From assembly GCF_017549005.1 (NCBI RefSeq), contig NZ_JAFYYT010000021.1, forward strand, positions 1 to 44,837: DNA of 44,837 nucleotides, written 5' to 3'. The position numbers and the translations under genes were made by a program. The number at the start of each line of letters is the position of its first letter. Positions within the stretch are counted from its first letter, which is position 1. This document shows positions 1 through 9,334 of this stretch, piece by piece. Source of the DNA: Ruminococcus sp. Lineage in GTDB: Bacteria; Bacillota; Clostridia; Oscillospirales; Ruminococcaceae. The notes beneath the pieces were generated by a model. The model made no database searches. It was given only the letters and a program-made list of their open reading frames with translations, and had not been told where the DNA came from.

Positions 1-1598
<1,598 letters not shown>

Positions 1599-1698
1599 AG
1601 CGAACTTTCTCCTTTGCTTGTCTATCTCTACGCATATAGAGTGAGGGCTTCGCTTTCTCTTTCTTACCCTCGTTTTGTTGTTGCCTTATACTTTTATG

Positions 1699-1741
1699 AT
1701 AGCTGTGCGGAACGGCAAGTGCCGTCCCATTGCATAGCTAT
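1699..1741. repeat. Imperfect inverted repeat between tnpW and the coiled-coil gene
   Basis: ATAGCT (1699-1704) pairs with AGCTAT (1736-1741), and inside it ACGGC-aagt-GCCGT forms a second helix, separated by an internal loop. A T-run follows on the plus strand, so it may act as a terminator or as a processing site for the minus-strand transcript. Confidence 0.4.
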
Positions 1742-1756
1742 TTTTATCGGATAGTA

Positions 1757-2110
1757 TTAATCCTCATGGGGATTCGCTTTATCCGTAAAGCTCATTTGCT
1801 GTCCGAAGTCAGCGGCGAGAGCGGAGGTATTGCTTTTCTCATTCTCAGCATTTCCACTCCCGACCAGTTTCAGCAGCTCCTCATCGGACAGACCGCTGGC
1901 TCTCAGTTTCTCCAGAATCTGATGCTCCGAGGTGATGATCTCGTCAAGCTCTCTGGGCTTGCAGTTGTATTCCTCCGCCATAGCCAGACGTGAGACATCC
2001 TTCAGCTTGTCTTCCAGCGTTTTCTTCTTTGCCGTATCGCTTGCGATACGCTTTTCCAAACCTTTAATCTTCTCAATGAGATGATCTCTCTTTTCTGTAT
2101 AGATGCCCAT
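1757..2110 (-). CDS. Small coiled-coil protein of the mobile element
   Basis: About 117 residues from the chosen ATG at 2108-2110 (MGIYTEKRD); an in-frame ATG at 2131 (MKGCDFS) is possible but has a poorer site. The first half is a charged coiled coil (EKIKGLEKRIASDTAKKKTLEDKL). The second half has CKPRELDEIITSEHQILEKL and a Ser/Asn-rich tail ending FTDKANPHED. It resembles small helical accessory proteins encoded in Firmicutes mobilisable elements (DUF4315-like layout), but I do not recognise an exact family. It precedes tnpW and the recombinase and is probably part of the same element. Confidence 0.6.
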   Translation of the reverse strand: MGIYTEKRDHLIEKIKGLEKRIASDTAKKKTLEDKLKDVSRLAMAEEYNCKPRELDEIITSEHQILEKLRASGLSDEELLKLVGSGNAENEKSNTSALAADFGQQMSFTDKANPHED

Positions 2111-2184
2111 AGAAAAATCACAACCTTTCATATTTGTTCTCAGCAGGCAGAGCCGAGTGGCCATGGCTCACCTGCCATGATCCA

Positions 2185-2214
2185 ATTATAGCGCGCTCTA
2201 CATTTGAAATACAA
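2185..2214 (-). promoter_or_regulatory. Promoter of the coiled-coil gene
   Basis: Minus strand TTGTAT (2209-2214), 18-base spacer, TATAAT (2185-2190), with GCGCGC directly before the -10 as at the recombinase promoter. Confidence 0.5.
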
Positions 2215-2467
2215 GCCGCATTGCGCATAAACTTTTGTTCATACTTTGTCAACAAATGTCCGGGGAATTTTGAGACTCAAAAATCTGAAATTACGCTGTT
2301 ACGCCATTTTTGCTATCCGGTCATTTTGACGAAGCCATTTTGAACAATCATAAGAAATCTGAAAATTCATATTGACGGGATTGGGAAAGTGCGCTATATT
2401 GATTATGGGGAGCTACGAAAAAGAGAAAGTCGCACAGCTCCAATTCTCGGAATCGAGAAAAAAGACT

Positions 2468-2610
2468 GAGCCGAAAGGCTCGGAAATGACATTCGCCCCA
2501 CAGGGGCGATTCAAGAGTAGCAAGCACGGTATCATGTGGGCGCGCCGAGAGCGAACCCACATGATACAAAGCTTGGCAGAGGGACACCCCTACAACCCCG
2601 AATTGATAAA
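2468..2610. other. Putative origin of transfer (oriT)-like, hairpin-rich region
   Basis: The gene-free stretch 2215-2633 carries three inverted repeats in series: GAGCC-gaaa-GGCTC (2468-2481), TCGCCCC-ac-aGGGGCGA (2493-2509), and a perfect 12-bp pair GTATCATGTGGG (2529-2540) / CCCACATGATAC (2556-2567). It is followed by a GC-rich stretch reading GGGACACCCCTACAACCCC just before mobC. Closely spaced inverted repeats directly upstream of a mobC gene are the usual layout of an oriT. The nick site cannot be fixed from sequence alone. Confidence 0.5.
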
Positions 2611-2633
2611 AACAAAAAAGGAGAACAAGAGAA

Positions 2634-2978
2634 ATGAAAGACGAAAAGAAGCGTACACTGTACCTGAAAGTCCGTGTCAGCCCCGAAGAAATGACGGCTA
2701 TCAAGAAGAAGTTTGAGAATAGCGGTATGAGCAATCTCAGCGAATTTGTGAGAGCTATGATCTTTGAGGGATATATCGTTCACATAGACGAAAACGAGCT
2801 GAAACGGCTCAACGTACTGGCAAATAATATTGCCAACAATATCAACCAAATCGCTCATCGTGCAAACGTCACGAACAAGGTTTACAAGGAAGACATCGAG
2901 GAGATCAAGGAACTTGGAGATAAGCTCTGGCGTCCATTGTTATTCCTGCAAACGAAGGTTGCACATTTGAAGCATTAA
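2634..2978 (+). CDS. mobC: MobC-like relaxosome accessory protein
   Basis: A 114-residue protein with an N-terminal ribbon-helix-helix-like DNA-binding region (TLYLKVRVSPEEMTAIKKKF, SNLSEFVRAMIFEG). It continues with the hallmark LNVLANNIANNINQIAHRAN, typical of MobC-family plasmid mobilisation proteins that help a relaxase open oriT. The start has AAAAGGAG about 10 bases upstream. A mobA-type relaxase normally follows, often overlapping; none is present here, only short frames and then a terminator, so the mobilisation module is incomplete. Family assignment is secure; function in this strain is doubtful without a relaxase in trans. Confidence 0.82.
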   Translation: MKDEKKRTLYLKVRVSPEEMTAIKKKFENSGMSNLSEFVRAMIFEGYIVHIDENELKRLNVLANNIANNINQIAHRANVTNKVYKEDIEEIKELGDKLWRPLLFLQTKVAHLKH

Positions 2979-2985
2979 GCGGAAT

Positions 2986-3135
2986 ATGAAAATCGCCGTC
3001 AGGGGAATTCCCGACAGCGATGAAATAGTATATGTGCGCTATGAACTGGATAGGCTTTTGAAATTGCTGCGCCCTGCACAAGAATTATTACAATTATTCC
3101 GATATGCTGGACACCGAAATCATTGTCGGCTATAA
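2986..3135 (+). CDS. Possible 49-residue ORF after mobC
   Basis: A short frame starting MKIAVRGIPDSDE right after mobC and ending in TAA at 3133-3135. There is no clear Shine-Dalgarno site and no similarity I recognise. It may be a remnant left when the relaxase region was lost. Confidence 0.2.
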   Translation: MKIAVRGIPDSDEIVYVRYELDRLLKLLRPAQELLQLFRYAGHRNHCRL

Positions 3136-3166
3136 TATGGTTACTATGAAATTGGAGGTATCAGCT

Positions 3167-3379
3167 ATGTTGAAAACACCTGAATTGGCAATGCCGAGAA
3201 CAAACAAGGTCACTACCGTCTGCAATGGCAGGCGTGAGGTCTGGAACGACTATGAAGAAGCAAAAGCTTATTTCCTTGATCTTATGATATCCACGGACGG
3301 TGAGGAGCATGAACGAGCAGAGTGTATTTACATTCAGCTCACGCACGGACTTGACGAGTGCAGCGACGAGGAAGAATAA
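3167..3379 (+). CDS. Small conserved-looking protein of unknown function
   Basis: A 70-residue acidic protein (MLKTPELAMPRTNKVTTVC, then REVWNDYEEAKAYFLDLM and a tail of Glu/Asp). The start at 3167 is chosen because TTGGAGG lies 8 bases upstream; an earlier in-frame ATG at 3104 has no such site. Proteins of this size and style occur as cargo in Firmicutes mobile elements, but I cannot name a family. A clear terminator follows, so this is the last gene of the left region. Confidence 0.6.
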   Translation: MLKTPELAMPRTNKVTTVCNGRREVWNDYEEAKAYFLDLMISTDGEEHERAECIYIQLTHGLDECSDEEE

Positions 3380-3387
3380 TCACTACA

Positions 3388-3422
3388 AAGCAAGTTATCA
3401 GTGACGGTAACTTGCTTTTTTA
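3388..3422 (+). terminator. Rho-independent terminator
   Basis: AAGCAAGTTA (3388-3397), ten-base loop, TAACTTGCTT (3408-3417), then a T-run. It separates the element-derived genes from the phosphate operon. Confidence 0.8.
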
Positions 3423-3423
3423 A

Positions 3424-3479
3424 TTTAACCTGAACTTTACATACTGATACTGTTCAAGTTTACATTGGTATGATATACT
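3424..3479 (+). promoter_or_regulatory. Promoter with Pho-box-like repeats for the phosphate operon
   Basis: A -10 TATACT lies at 3474-3479 without a good TTGACA at -35. Instead TTTAAC (3424), TTTACAT (3436-3442) and TTTACAT (3459-3465) recur at intervals of 12 and 23 bases, close to multiples of the 11-base spacing seen in PhoB/PhoP boxes (consensus TTWACA in Bacillus). The most downstream copy overlaps the -35 position. This suggests autoregulation by the PhoB-like regulator. Confidence 0.45.
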
Positions 3480-3502
3480 GGATACTTGAGGAGTGTGAAA
3501 AA

Positions 3503-4171
3503 ATGCTGATATATATAGTTGAAGACGAAGAACGCATAAGGGAGCTTGAAAGCTATGCCCTCGAGAAGAATGATTTTGAAGTGAAGAGTTTTGAAAATTC
3601 AGTGGAGTTCTACAAGGCTCTGGAAATCAGACTACCCGACCTGATACTGTTGGATATCATGCTGCCCGGTGATGACGGGCTTACGATACTGAAAAAGCTT
3701 CGTAATAATACGGCGTATGACAATATCCCTGTTATCATCATTTCCGCAAAGGACACCGAACTTGACCGGGTAAAGGGTCTTGACCTCGGGGCTGACGATT
3801 ATATGTGCAAGCCTTTCGGGGTAATGGAAATGGTCAGCCGTGTAAAGGCAAGACTTCGTGGATCATCAAAAAACACAGACGGTCAGATAACATTTGAAAA
3901 GCTGACGATCTCTGAAAAGACAAGAGATGTTACCTCAGACGGCAGGACGATAGAGCTTACCTACAAGGAATTTGAACTACTGAAAATGTTTATGGAAAAT
4001 CCGAGGATCGTTCTCCGACGTGATGATATACTTGACAGGATATGGGGACGTGACAGCACGGGGCGCACCCTTGATGTGCATATCCGTACACTCAGAGCAA
4101 AGCTGGGCGAATACGGAAGATATATCGTTACTGTGCGGAATGTAGGCTACAAGCTGGACAAGGACGAGTGA
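3503..4171 (+). CDS. phoB: PhoB-like response regulator (OmpR family)
   Basis: A 222-residue two-component regulator. The receiver domain has the acidic pair VEDEE near residue 8, the phosphorylated Asp51 in LLDIMLPG, and Lys in YMCKPFG. The C-terminal winged helix (about 125-222) has TYKEFELLKMFMENP, the recognition region RTLDVHIRTLRAKL and the wing TVRNVGYKL. The ATG at 3503 is chosen for the GAGGAG site 8-9 bases upstream; the longer frame from 3470 lacks one. The next gene is a sensor kinase and the third a phosphate transporter, which points to the PhoB/PhoR regulon rather than another OmpR branch. Confidence 0.85.
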   Translation: MLIYIVEDEERIRELESYALEKNDFEVKSFENSVEFYKALEIRLPDLILLDIMLPGDDGLTILKKLRNNTAYDNIPVIIISAKDTELDRVKGLDLGADDYMCKPFGVMEMVSRVKARLRGSSKNTDGQITFEKLTISEKTRDVTSDGRTIELTYKEFELLKMFMENPRIVLRRDDILDRIWGRDSTGRTLDVHIRTLRAKLGEYGRYIVTVRNVGYKLDKDE

Positions 4172-4172
4172 T

Positions 4173-5477
4173 ATGGAAAGAAAAATAGAATTCAGTCTGT
4201 TCTATATGGGGATAGTCACAGCTATCACAGGTATCGTGATAACCACTTTCGTATGCTACGGATTTTTCCATAAGGAAGTCAAAGAAAACCTTGCACATGA
4301 ATGTAACATCGTGGCTCAGTGCTATGATAAGATAAGCTCTCCCGACGAGCTTGAACGCTTCACACAGGAGGATTTCCGTATCACACTTATAAAAAAAGAC
4401 GGTACTGTTTTATACGAAAGTGATGCTGATGCGGAAAACATGAAGAACCACCTTGACCGTCCTGAGATCATTGAAGCGATAGAAAACGGAACAGGCAGCG
4501 ATACACGTTATTCGGACACGATCGGTACAGAGGATTACTACTACGCCGTAAAGCTCGATGACGGCAATATCTTGCGTGTGTCTATCCGTTCGGGTTCGAT
4601 ATTCAGGCTGTTTGAACGCTCTATACTTATCATACTCATCGTAACGGTCTGCATCATAGTGGTATCTATGTTCGTTTCTGTGAAGCTGACGGACAAGCTC
4701 ATCGCACCGCTGAAACGCATACCTGAAATGCTCGAAAAGAACAAGTCGCCCGAAGAAATGGGGATATACAGCGAAATTATCCCTCTGGCAGAGGAGATAA
4801 AAACCGTGCGAAGCTCGCAGGAGCTTATGCGGCAGGAATTCACGGCAAATGTATCTCACGAACTGAAAACACCATTGACCTCCATTTCGGGCTATGCAGA
4901 ACTGATCGAAACAGGTTTGGCTCAGGGAGAGGATTGCAAGAAGTTTGCAGGAAATATCAGAACAGAAACTGCAAGACTGCAAACACTGATCGGTGATATA
5001 CTGCGCTTGTCAGAGCTCGATACGATTGCTTCGGCTTCCCTTGATGATGTTGTGGATATAGCCGCTGTTGCAAAGGAATGCAAAGAAAGGCTCACAGGGC
5101 AGGCTGAAAAGAAAGACGTTCGTATCTCTATACACGGGACTTCCAAACCAATAAAGGGCAATCACACAGAGCTGACCGAGCTGATATACAATCTCATTGA
5201 CAATGCGATCAAGTACAATCGTGAAAACGGCAATATCGACATTACGATAGAAGACAATAGGTTTATCATAGTCGATACTGGAATCGGTATGCCGAAAGAA
5301 AGTATTCCCCGTATTTTCGAGCGTTTCTACCGTGTTGACAAGAGCCGCAGTCGAGCAAAAGGGGGGACAGGGCTCGGACTGTCGATCGTAAAGCACATCG
5401 CAGACCGACACGGAGCGCAGATAGATGTTGAAAGCACGATGGGTGTCGGAACAACAATAAGTGTATATTTCAGATAG
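4173..5477 (+). CDS. phoR: PhoR-like membrane sensor histidine kinase
   Basis: A 434-residue kinase. TM1 is at about 9-31 and TM2 at about 148-170, enclosing an extracellular segment with a PAS-like fold signature (DFRITLIKKDGTVLYESDAD). The dimerisation domain has the phospho-acceptor His229 in NVSHELKTPLTS. The ATPase domain shows the N box (LIYNLIDNAIKYN), G1 (VDTGIGM), F box (IFERFYRVDKSRSR) and G2 (GGTGLGLSIVKHI). It starts two bases after the regulator's stop codon, with its AAGGA site inside the regulator gene, so the two are translationally linked. Partner: the preceding PhoB-like regulator. Confidence 0.85.
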   Translation: MERKIEFSLFYMGIVTAITGIVITTFVCYGFFHKEVKENLAHECNIVAQCYDKISSPDELERFTQEDFRITLIKKDGTVLYESDADAENMKNHLDRPEIIEAIENGTGSDTRYSDTIGTEDYYYAVKLDDGNILRVSIRSGSIFRLFERSILIILIVTVCIIVVSMFVSVKLTDKLIAPLKRIPEMLEKNKSPEEMGIYSEIIPLAEEIKTVRSSQELMRQEFTANVSHELKTPLTSISGYAELIETGLAQGEDCKKFAGNIRTETARLQTLIGDILRLSELDTIASASLDDVVDIAAVAKECKERLTGQAEKKDVRISIHGTSKPIKGNHTELTELIYNLIDNAIKYNRENGNIDITIEDNRFIIVDTGIGMPKESIPRIFERFYRVDKSRSRAKGGTGLGLSIVKHIADRHGAQIDVESTMGVGTTISVYFR

Positions 5478-5486
5478 GAGATCATT

Positions 5487-7241
5487 ATGGATATTTTTTC
5501 AATATGTACTCTATGTGGAGGATTGGCATTCTTTCTCTTCGGAATGCACGTTATGTCGAAAAGTCTTGAAAAAGTCGCAGGCGGAAAATTGGAAAGCACA
5601 CTGAAAAAGATGACTTCAAATCCTGTAAAGAGTCTGGCACTCGGTGCAGGTATAACGATCGCCGTACAGTCATCATCTGCTCTGACGGTAATGCTTGTCG
5701 GACTTGTCAATTCAGGCATTATGCAGCTTGAACAAACTGTCGGCGTTATCATGGGCTCCAATATCGGCACAACACTTACAGCATGGCTGCTCAGTACCGC
5801 AGGCATTAAAAGTGACAACATAGCCGTTTCAATGCTGAAGCCCGAAAACTTTGCGCCCATCATCGCTTTGATCGGTATCGCAATGCTGATGATGAGCAAG
5901 AAAAAGAAACGACAGGACATAGGCACGATCATGGTCGGATTTGCAGTGCTGATGTACGGAATGCAGCTTATGAAAGAAGCGGTTTCTCCGCTTGCAGAGA
6001 CCGAAGGCTTCTCCGATATGCTGATCGCATTCAAAAACCCGATACTCAGTGTCCTGTTCGGAGCATTGTTCACAGGTATCATCCAGTCATCTGCGGCATC
6101 AGTCGGTATTTTACAGGCGCTCGCTATGACGGGGACGATATCCTACCGTATGGCTATCCCGATCATTATGGGACAGAACATCGGAACCTGTGTGACCGCA
6201 CTGCTTTCCTCGATCGGAGTAAATAAGAGCGCCAAAAGAGTAACCGCAGTGCATATGTCCTTCAATATTATCGGTACCATCGTTTGCCTGTCATTATTTT
6301 ATGGGGCGAATGGACTGTTCCATTTCAGCTTTGTGGATAAGCCCATAGGCGCTGTGGAGATCGCAGCGGTACACTCCATATTCAATATACTGACGACCGT
6401 GATGCTCCTGCCGTTCTCAAATCAGCTTGTAAAGCTCGCCCAAAAGCTGATACCCGACTCCAAAGAAAAAGAAGCAGAAGTGCTTCTCGACAAACGTCTG
6501 CTTGCCAACCCGCCGCTTGCGGCTTCACAGTGCAGAGAACGAACCAAGGAAATGGCAGTTATCGCAAAGGAAGCACTGCATGAAGCATTGTCAGCGATGT
6601 TCACTTATACGCAGAAGGGCGTTCTGAGCGTAGAGGAGAAGGAGCAGAAACTCGATATCATGGAAGATCAGCTTTCCGACTTTCTGCTGGAACTTTCTTC
6701 GCACAGCCTGACTGATGAAGACAGCCGGACTGTTACCGAACTGCTTCATAGCATCAGCGATTTTGAGCGTATCAGCGACCATGCTATCAATATGATAGAG
6801 ATCGGTGCTGAGATGAATCAGAACGATCAGAGCTTCTCAGACAGCGCGAGAGCCGATTTCGCTACGCTCTTTGCAGCTCTTACAGAAATATCCGAGATCA
6901 CCGTCAAGGCTTTTTCCGAGCAGGATACCGGTATCGCTATGACCGTTGAACCGTTGGAGGAAGTCATCGACGACCTGACAGCCACGATACGTGACAAGCA
7001 TATCTCCAGACTTCGTACAGGCGAATGCAGTCCGGAACTTGGTGTATACCTTTCCGATCTGCTCATCAACTGCGAGAGAGTGTCGGATCACTGCTCCAAT
7101 GTTGCTGTATCCATTATTGAGATCGGACAGGCAAAGCTGCTTAGTCATGAGTATATGACAGCGCTGAAAGCCGAGAGAACACCACAGTTTATTGAAAGCT
7201 ATACGGCTTATGGGCAGAAGTACAGGCTGGCTGAAAATTGA
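5487..7241 (+). CDS. Na/Pi cotransporter family protein with PhoU-like tail
   Basis: A 584-residue membrane protein importing phosphate with sodium. Two inverted Na/Pi-cotransporter repeats carry the signature QSSS/QSSA motifs: VQSSSALTVMLVG near residue 60 and IQSSAASVGILQAL near 200, each followed by a GxNIGT motif (MGSNIGTTLTA, MGQNIGTCVTA). Residues from about 340 on form a cytoplasmic PhoU-like helical domain (MEDQLSDFLLELSS, LLHSISDFERISDHAINM, LLINCERVSDHCSNVAVSI). The length and fusion match bacterial NptA/YjbB-type transporters. It follows phoR by 9 bases with an AGGAG site, in one operon, so phosphate starvation probably induces it. Confidence 0.9.
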   Translation: MDIFSICTLCGGLAFFLFGMHVMSKSLEKVAGGKLESTLKKMTSNPVKSLALGAGITIAVQSSSALTVMLVGLVNSGIMQLEQTVGVIMGSNIGTTLTAWLLSTAGIKSDNIAVSMLKPENFAPIIALIGIAMLMMSKKKKRQDIGTIMVGFAVLMYGMQLMKEAVSPLAETEGFSDMLIAFKNPILSVLFGALFTGIIQSSAASVGILQALAMTGTISYRMAIPIIMGQNIGTCVTALLSSIGVNKSAKRVTAVHMSFNIIGTIVCLSLFYGANGLFHFSFVDKPIGAVEIAAVHSIFNILTTVMLLPFSNQLVKLAQKLIPDSKEKEAEVLLDKRLLANPPLAASQCRERTKEMAVIAKEALHEALSAMFTYTQKGVLSVEEKEQKLDIMEDQLSDFLLELSSHSLTDEDSRTVTELLHSISDFERISDHAINMIEIGAEMNQNDQSFSDSARADFATLFAALTEISEITVKAFSEQDTGIAMTVEPLEEVIDDLTATIRDKHISRLRTGECSPELGVYLSDLLINCERVSDHCSNVAVSIIEIGQAKLLSHEYMTALKAERTPQFIESYTAYGQKYRLAEN

Positions 7242-7255
7242 ACATTTATTCAAAC

Positions 7256-7303
7256 AACAAGGAAAGACAGATACCTCTTGCGAAGTATCTGTCTTTCCTT
7301 GTT
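7256..7303. terminator. Perfect 19-bp stem-loop after the phosphate operon
   Basis: AACAAGGAAAGACAGATAC (7256-7274) is perfectly complementary to 7285-7303 around a ten-base loop. There is no real T-run after either arm, so it may stabilise or end the transcript by another route. Confidence 0.6.
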
Positions 7304-7315
7304 ATAGCCTGCTGT

Positions 7316-7369
7316 AAAGGACTTTCGTATAGTTTTTGTAATAAAACTTCTATATGAGCGCAGTCCTTT
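7316..7369 (-). terminator. Imperfect hairpin downstream of the GGDEF gene
   Basis: AAAGGACT (7316-7323) pairs with AGTCCTTT (7362-7369), with an inner TATAG/CTATA helix. It lies just after the stop codon of the minus-strand cyclase gene and probably ends that operon. Confidence 0.4.
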
Positions 7370-7387
7370 TGGAGCGGTTATTGCTTT

Positions 7388-9307
7388 TTACTGTCTTTTC
7401 TTCCTTCCCGGCTTTGCCATTTTCTGCTCATACATACTTGCGTCGCTTATCTTGAGGAAGTCCTCGATACTTCCGTCCTTATCGGTCTCGCAGAGGTATG
7501 AACCGTAGCTCATTTCTATCCTGTATGGCTTGTCATGGTTTTCGTTGTATTCCTCACATAAACGCACAAGTTCGCAATTGAACTCATCAAGCTTCTGCTG
7601 CGAATAGTCAGAGGCATAGATATAGAACTCATCGCCGCCGGCACGGCCTGCTATTTCGCCTGATCTGCAGCATTCCGTGATGATATGGGCAGCTGTTTTT
7701 ATTGCAAAATCGCCCTCATTATGGCCGTAAATATCATTGATATGCTTGAGTCCGTCCATATCTATAACCATTGTGCATATCTTGCTTTTTCCCTCAAGGC
7801 TCCTGATAGCTTTCTGTGAGAACTCATTGAAGCCTCTGCGGTTGAATATGCCTGTCAGCTCGTCATGTATACTGAGCTCCATCTGCTTTTCGTACAGTGC
7901 TTTCTGCTGCCTGTAGAGCTTCTTGATATTGTCGTTCTTCCAAAGGCGTTCAAGAGTCACGGAAAGATTAAGGAGAAAAATATTATAGAAATCGCTGAAA
8001 ATATCGTCCTCTTTCATCTCAATAAGCGCATATCCGAACATCTTTTCAGCACAGTAGGAACTCATTATGTAATAAAAATGCGGGATCTCGGAATTGACCG
8101 TATGTGGGATAATACATGAGAAACCAGCAGAATCATCAGGCTTTACGTACTCATTTTTCTCGTCTATCCATATAACAGGTCTGAAATTGTCCGTAGGCTT
8201 GTCAAATTCGCTGGAACACGATAATCTGCCCTCCTGATCCGTCTGCAAAAACAGGAAAAAAGCTGAATAATCGCCGAAATTTGTTGCACACTTTCTGAAT
8301 GAGTCCTCAAGTTTGTCGAGCTGCTCGACCTTATTGAGCTTTAGCATGGCAGCTTCAGCGTCGTTGAGACAATAGCCGAAAAGTCTCACATCATTGTAGA
8401 CATCATCGAGATTTTTCGCTTCCTTCTCATAATCAACAGTCTTGCAGCCGCAGGACTGGTCAAATATAGTCCTCGGAGAGACAAAAAGCTCGGCAGTGGG
8501 TTCTTCACCGTTTTGCAGGCTCACAAGCAGCGACATGGCTTTCTCGGCGATGTCCTCCCTTTCACGGGTCGCGGTAGTGATGTGAGGTATGAACTGCTTT
8601 CCCTCGGTCGTACCGTCAAAGCCCGACACTGCTATCTCATCGGGAACTCTGATGCCTCTCTGTTTCAGCGCAGAAATGAGAGCTATTGCCATATAGTCAT
8701 TGGCGCAGACTATGGACTGCGGCCTTTCGGGGCGTGAAAGGAAGAAATCTGCGGCTTCTTCGCCCTTATGGAACCAGAAATCCCCCTCAAAAACGCCTGC
8801 ACCGTCCTCGGGAAGTCCCTTTTCACGCATGACAGACCTGAACACCTTGAGTCTCAGCTGTGCGTCGGGATGAGTAAGGAATCCCGACATAAAGCCGATC
8901 CTTGTGTGCCTGTGAACGTCCGTGAAGTGCTCGACCAGCCTCCGCATACCCGAAGCGTCCTCGAAATCTATATTGTAAAAGCCGTCAACGTGACCGCTGA
9001 TAGATATTACAGGGCATTTTGCGCCGCGGAGCTTGTTTATGACCTTTTCAGCCATGATATTCTCGTTGTAGCCCTCGCCGTCAAAAATTATGCCGTCAAA
9101 TTCGTCGAGATCGACATGATCTATGATATCGAGCTCGCATTCGCCGAATTCTGTATTCTTTTCTCCTATCCTGCCGAGAGAATTGAAATAAACTATGTTC
9201 ATTTCCCTTTTCTTTGCAGCTATATTGAAGCACTTGCAAAGTCCCTCTCTGTATCTGCTTGTTAACGAACAGCCGAAAAATGCGATCGTTTTAAGAGAAT
9301 TTATCAT
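7388..9307 (-). CDS. LacI-type sensor domain fused to GGDEF diguanylate cyclase
   Basis: A 639-residue protein predicted to make c-di-GMP. Residues 1 to about 285 look like a periplasmic-binding-protein domain of the LacI/GalR type (RIGFMSGFLTHPDAQLRLKVF, SIVCANDYMAIALISALKQRG, RVPDEIAVSGFDGTTEG) but there is no helix-turn-helix at the front and no signal peptide, so it should sense a small molecule, perhaps a sugar, in the cytoplasm. The middle (about 290-470) is unassigned. The GGDEF domain (about 475-635) is complete: VIDMDGLKHINDIYGHNEGD and GRAGGDEF. The product-inhibition site has RSGE in place of RxxD. ATG at 9305-9307 is chosen because GGGAGG lies upstream; a GTG codon four residues earlier is less likely. 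It is second in a two-gene operon, 27 bases after an EAL protein with the same sensor type. Confidence 0.82.
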   Translation of the reverse strand: MINSLKTIAFFGCSLTSRYREGLCKCFNIAAKKREMNIVYFNSLGRIGEKNTEFGECELDIIDHVDLDEFDGIIFDGEGYNENIMAEKVINKLRGAKCPVISISGHVDGFYNIDFEDASGMRRLVEHFTDVHRHTRIGFMSGFLTHPDAQLRLKVFRSVMREKGLPEDGAGVFEGDFWFHKGEEAADFFLSRPERPQSIVCANDYMAIALISALKQRGIRVPDEIAVSGFDGTTEGKQFIPHITTATREREDIAEKAMSLLVSLQNGEEPTAELFVSPRTIFDQSCGCKTVDYEKEAKNLDDVYNDVRLFGYCLNDAEAAMLKLNKVEQLDKLEDSFRKCATNFGDYSAFFLFLQTDQEGRLSCSSEFDKPTDNFRPVIWIDEKNEYVKPDDSAGFSCIIPHTVNSEIPHFYYIMSSYCAEKMFGYALIEMKEDDIFSDFYNIFLLNLSVTLERLWKNDNIKKLYRQQKALYEKQMELSIHDELTGIFNRRGFNEFSQKAIRSLEGKSKICTMVIDMDGLKHINDIYGHNEGDFAIKTAAHIITECCRSGEIAGRAGGDEFYIYASDYSQQKLDEFNCELVRLCEEYNENHDKPYRIEMSYGSYLCETDKDGSIEDFLKISDASMYEQKMAKPGRKKRQ

Positions 9308-9334
9308 AATTCTCCCCACCTCCCATTTGTCTGA

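Noticed and set aside
3104-3166. Longer N-terminus of the small 70-residue protein
   Set aside because: The ATG at 3104 has no Shine-Dalgarno site while TTGGAGG precedes 3167 at good spacing.
5327-6082. 251-codon open frame on the minus strand
   Set aside because: Antisense to phoR and the Na/Pi transporter, with low-complexity Ser/Ile/Pro content; shadow frame.
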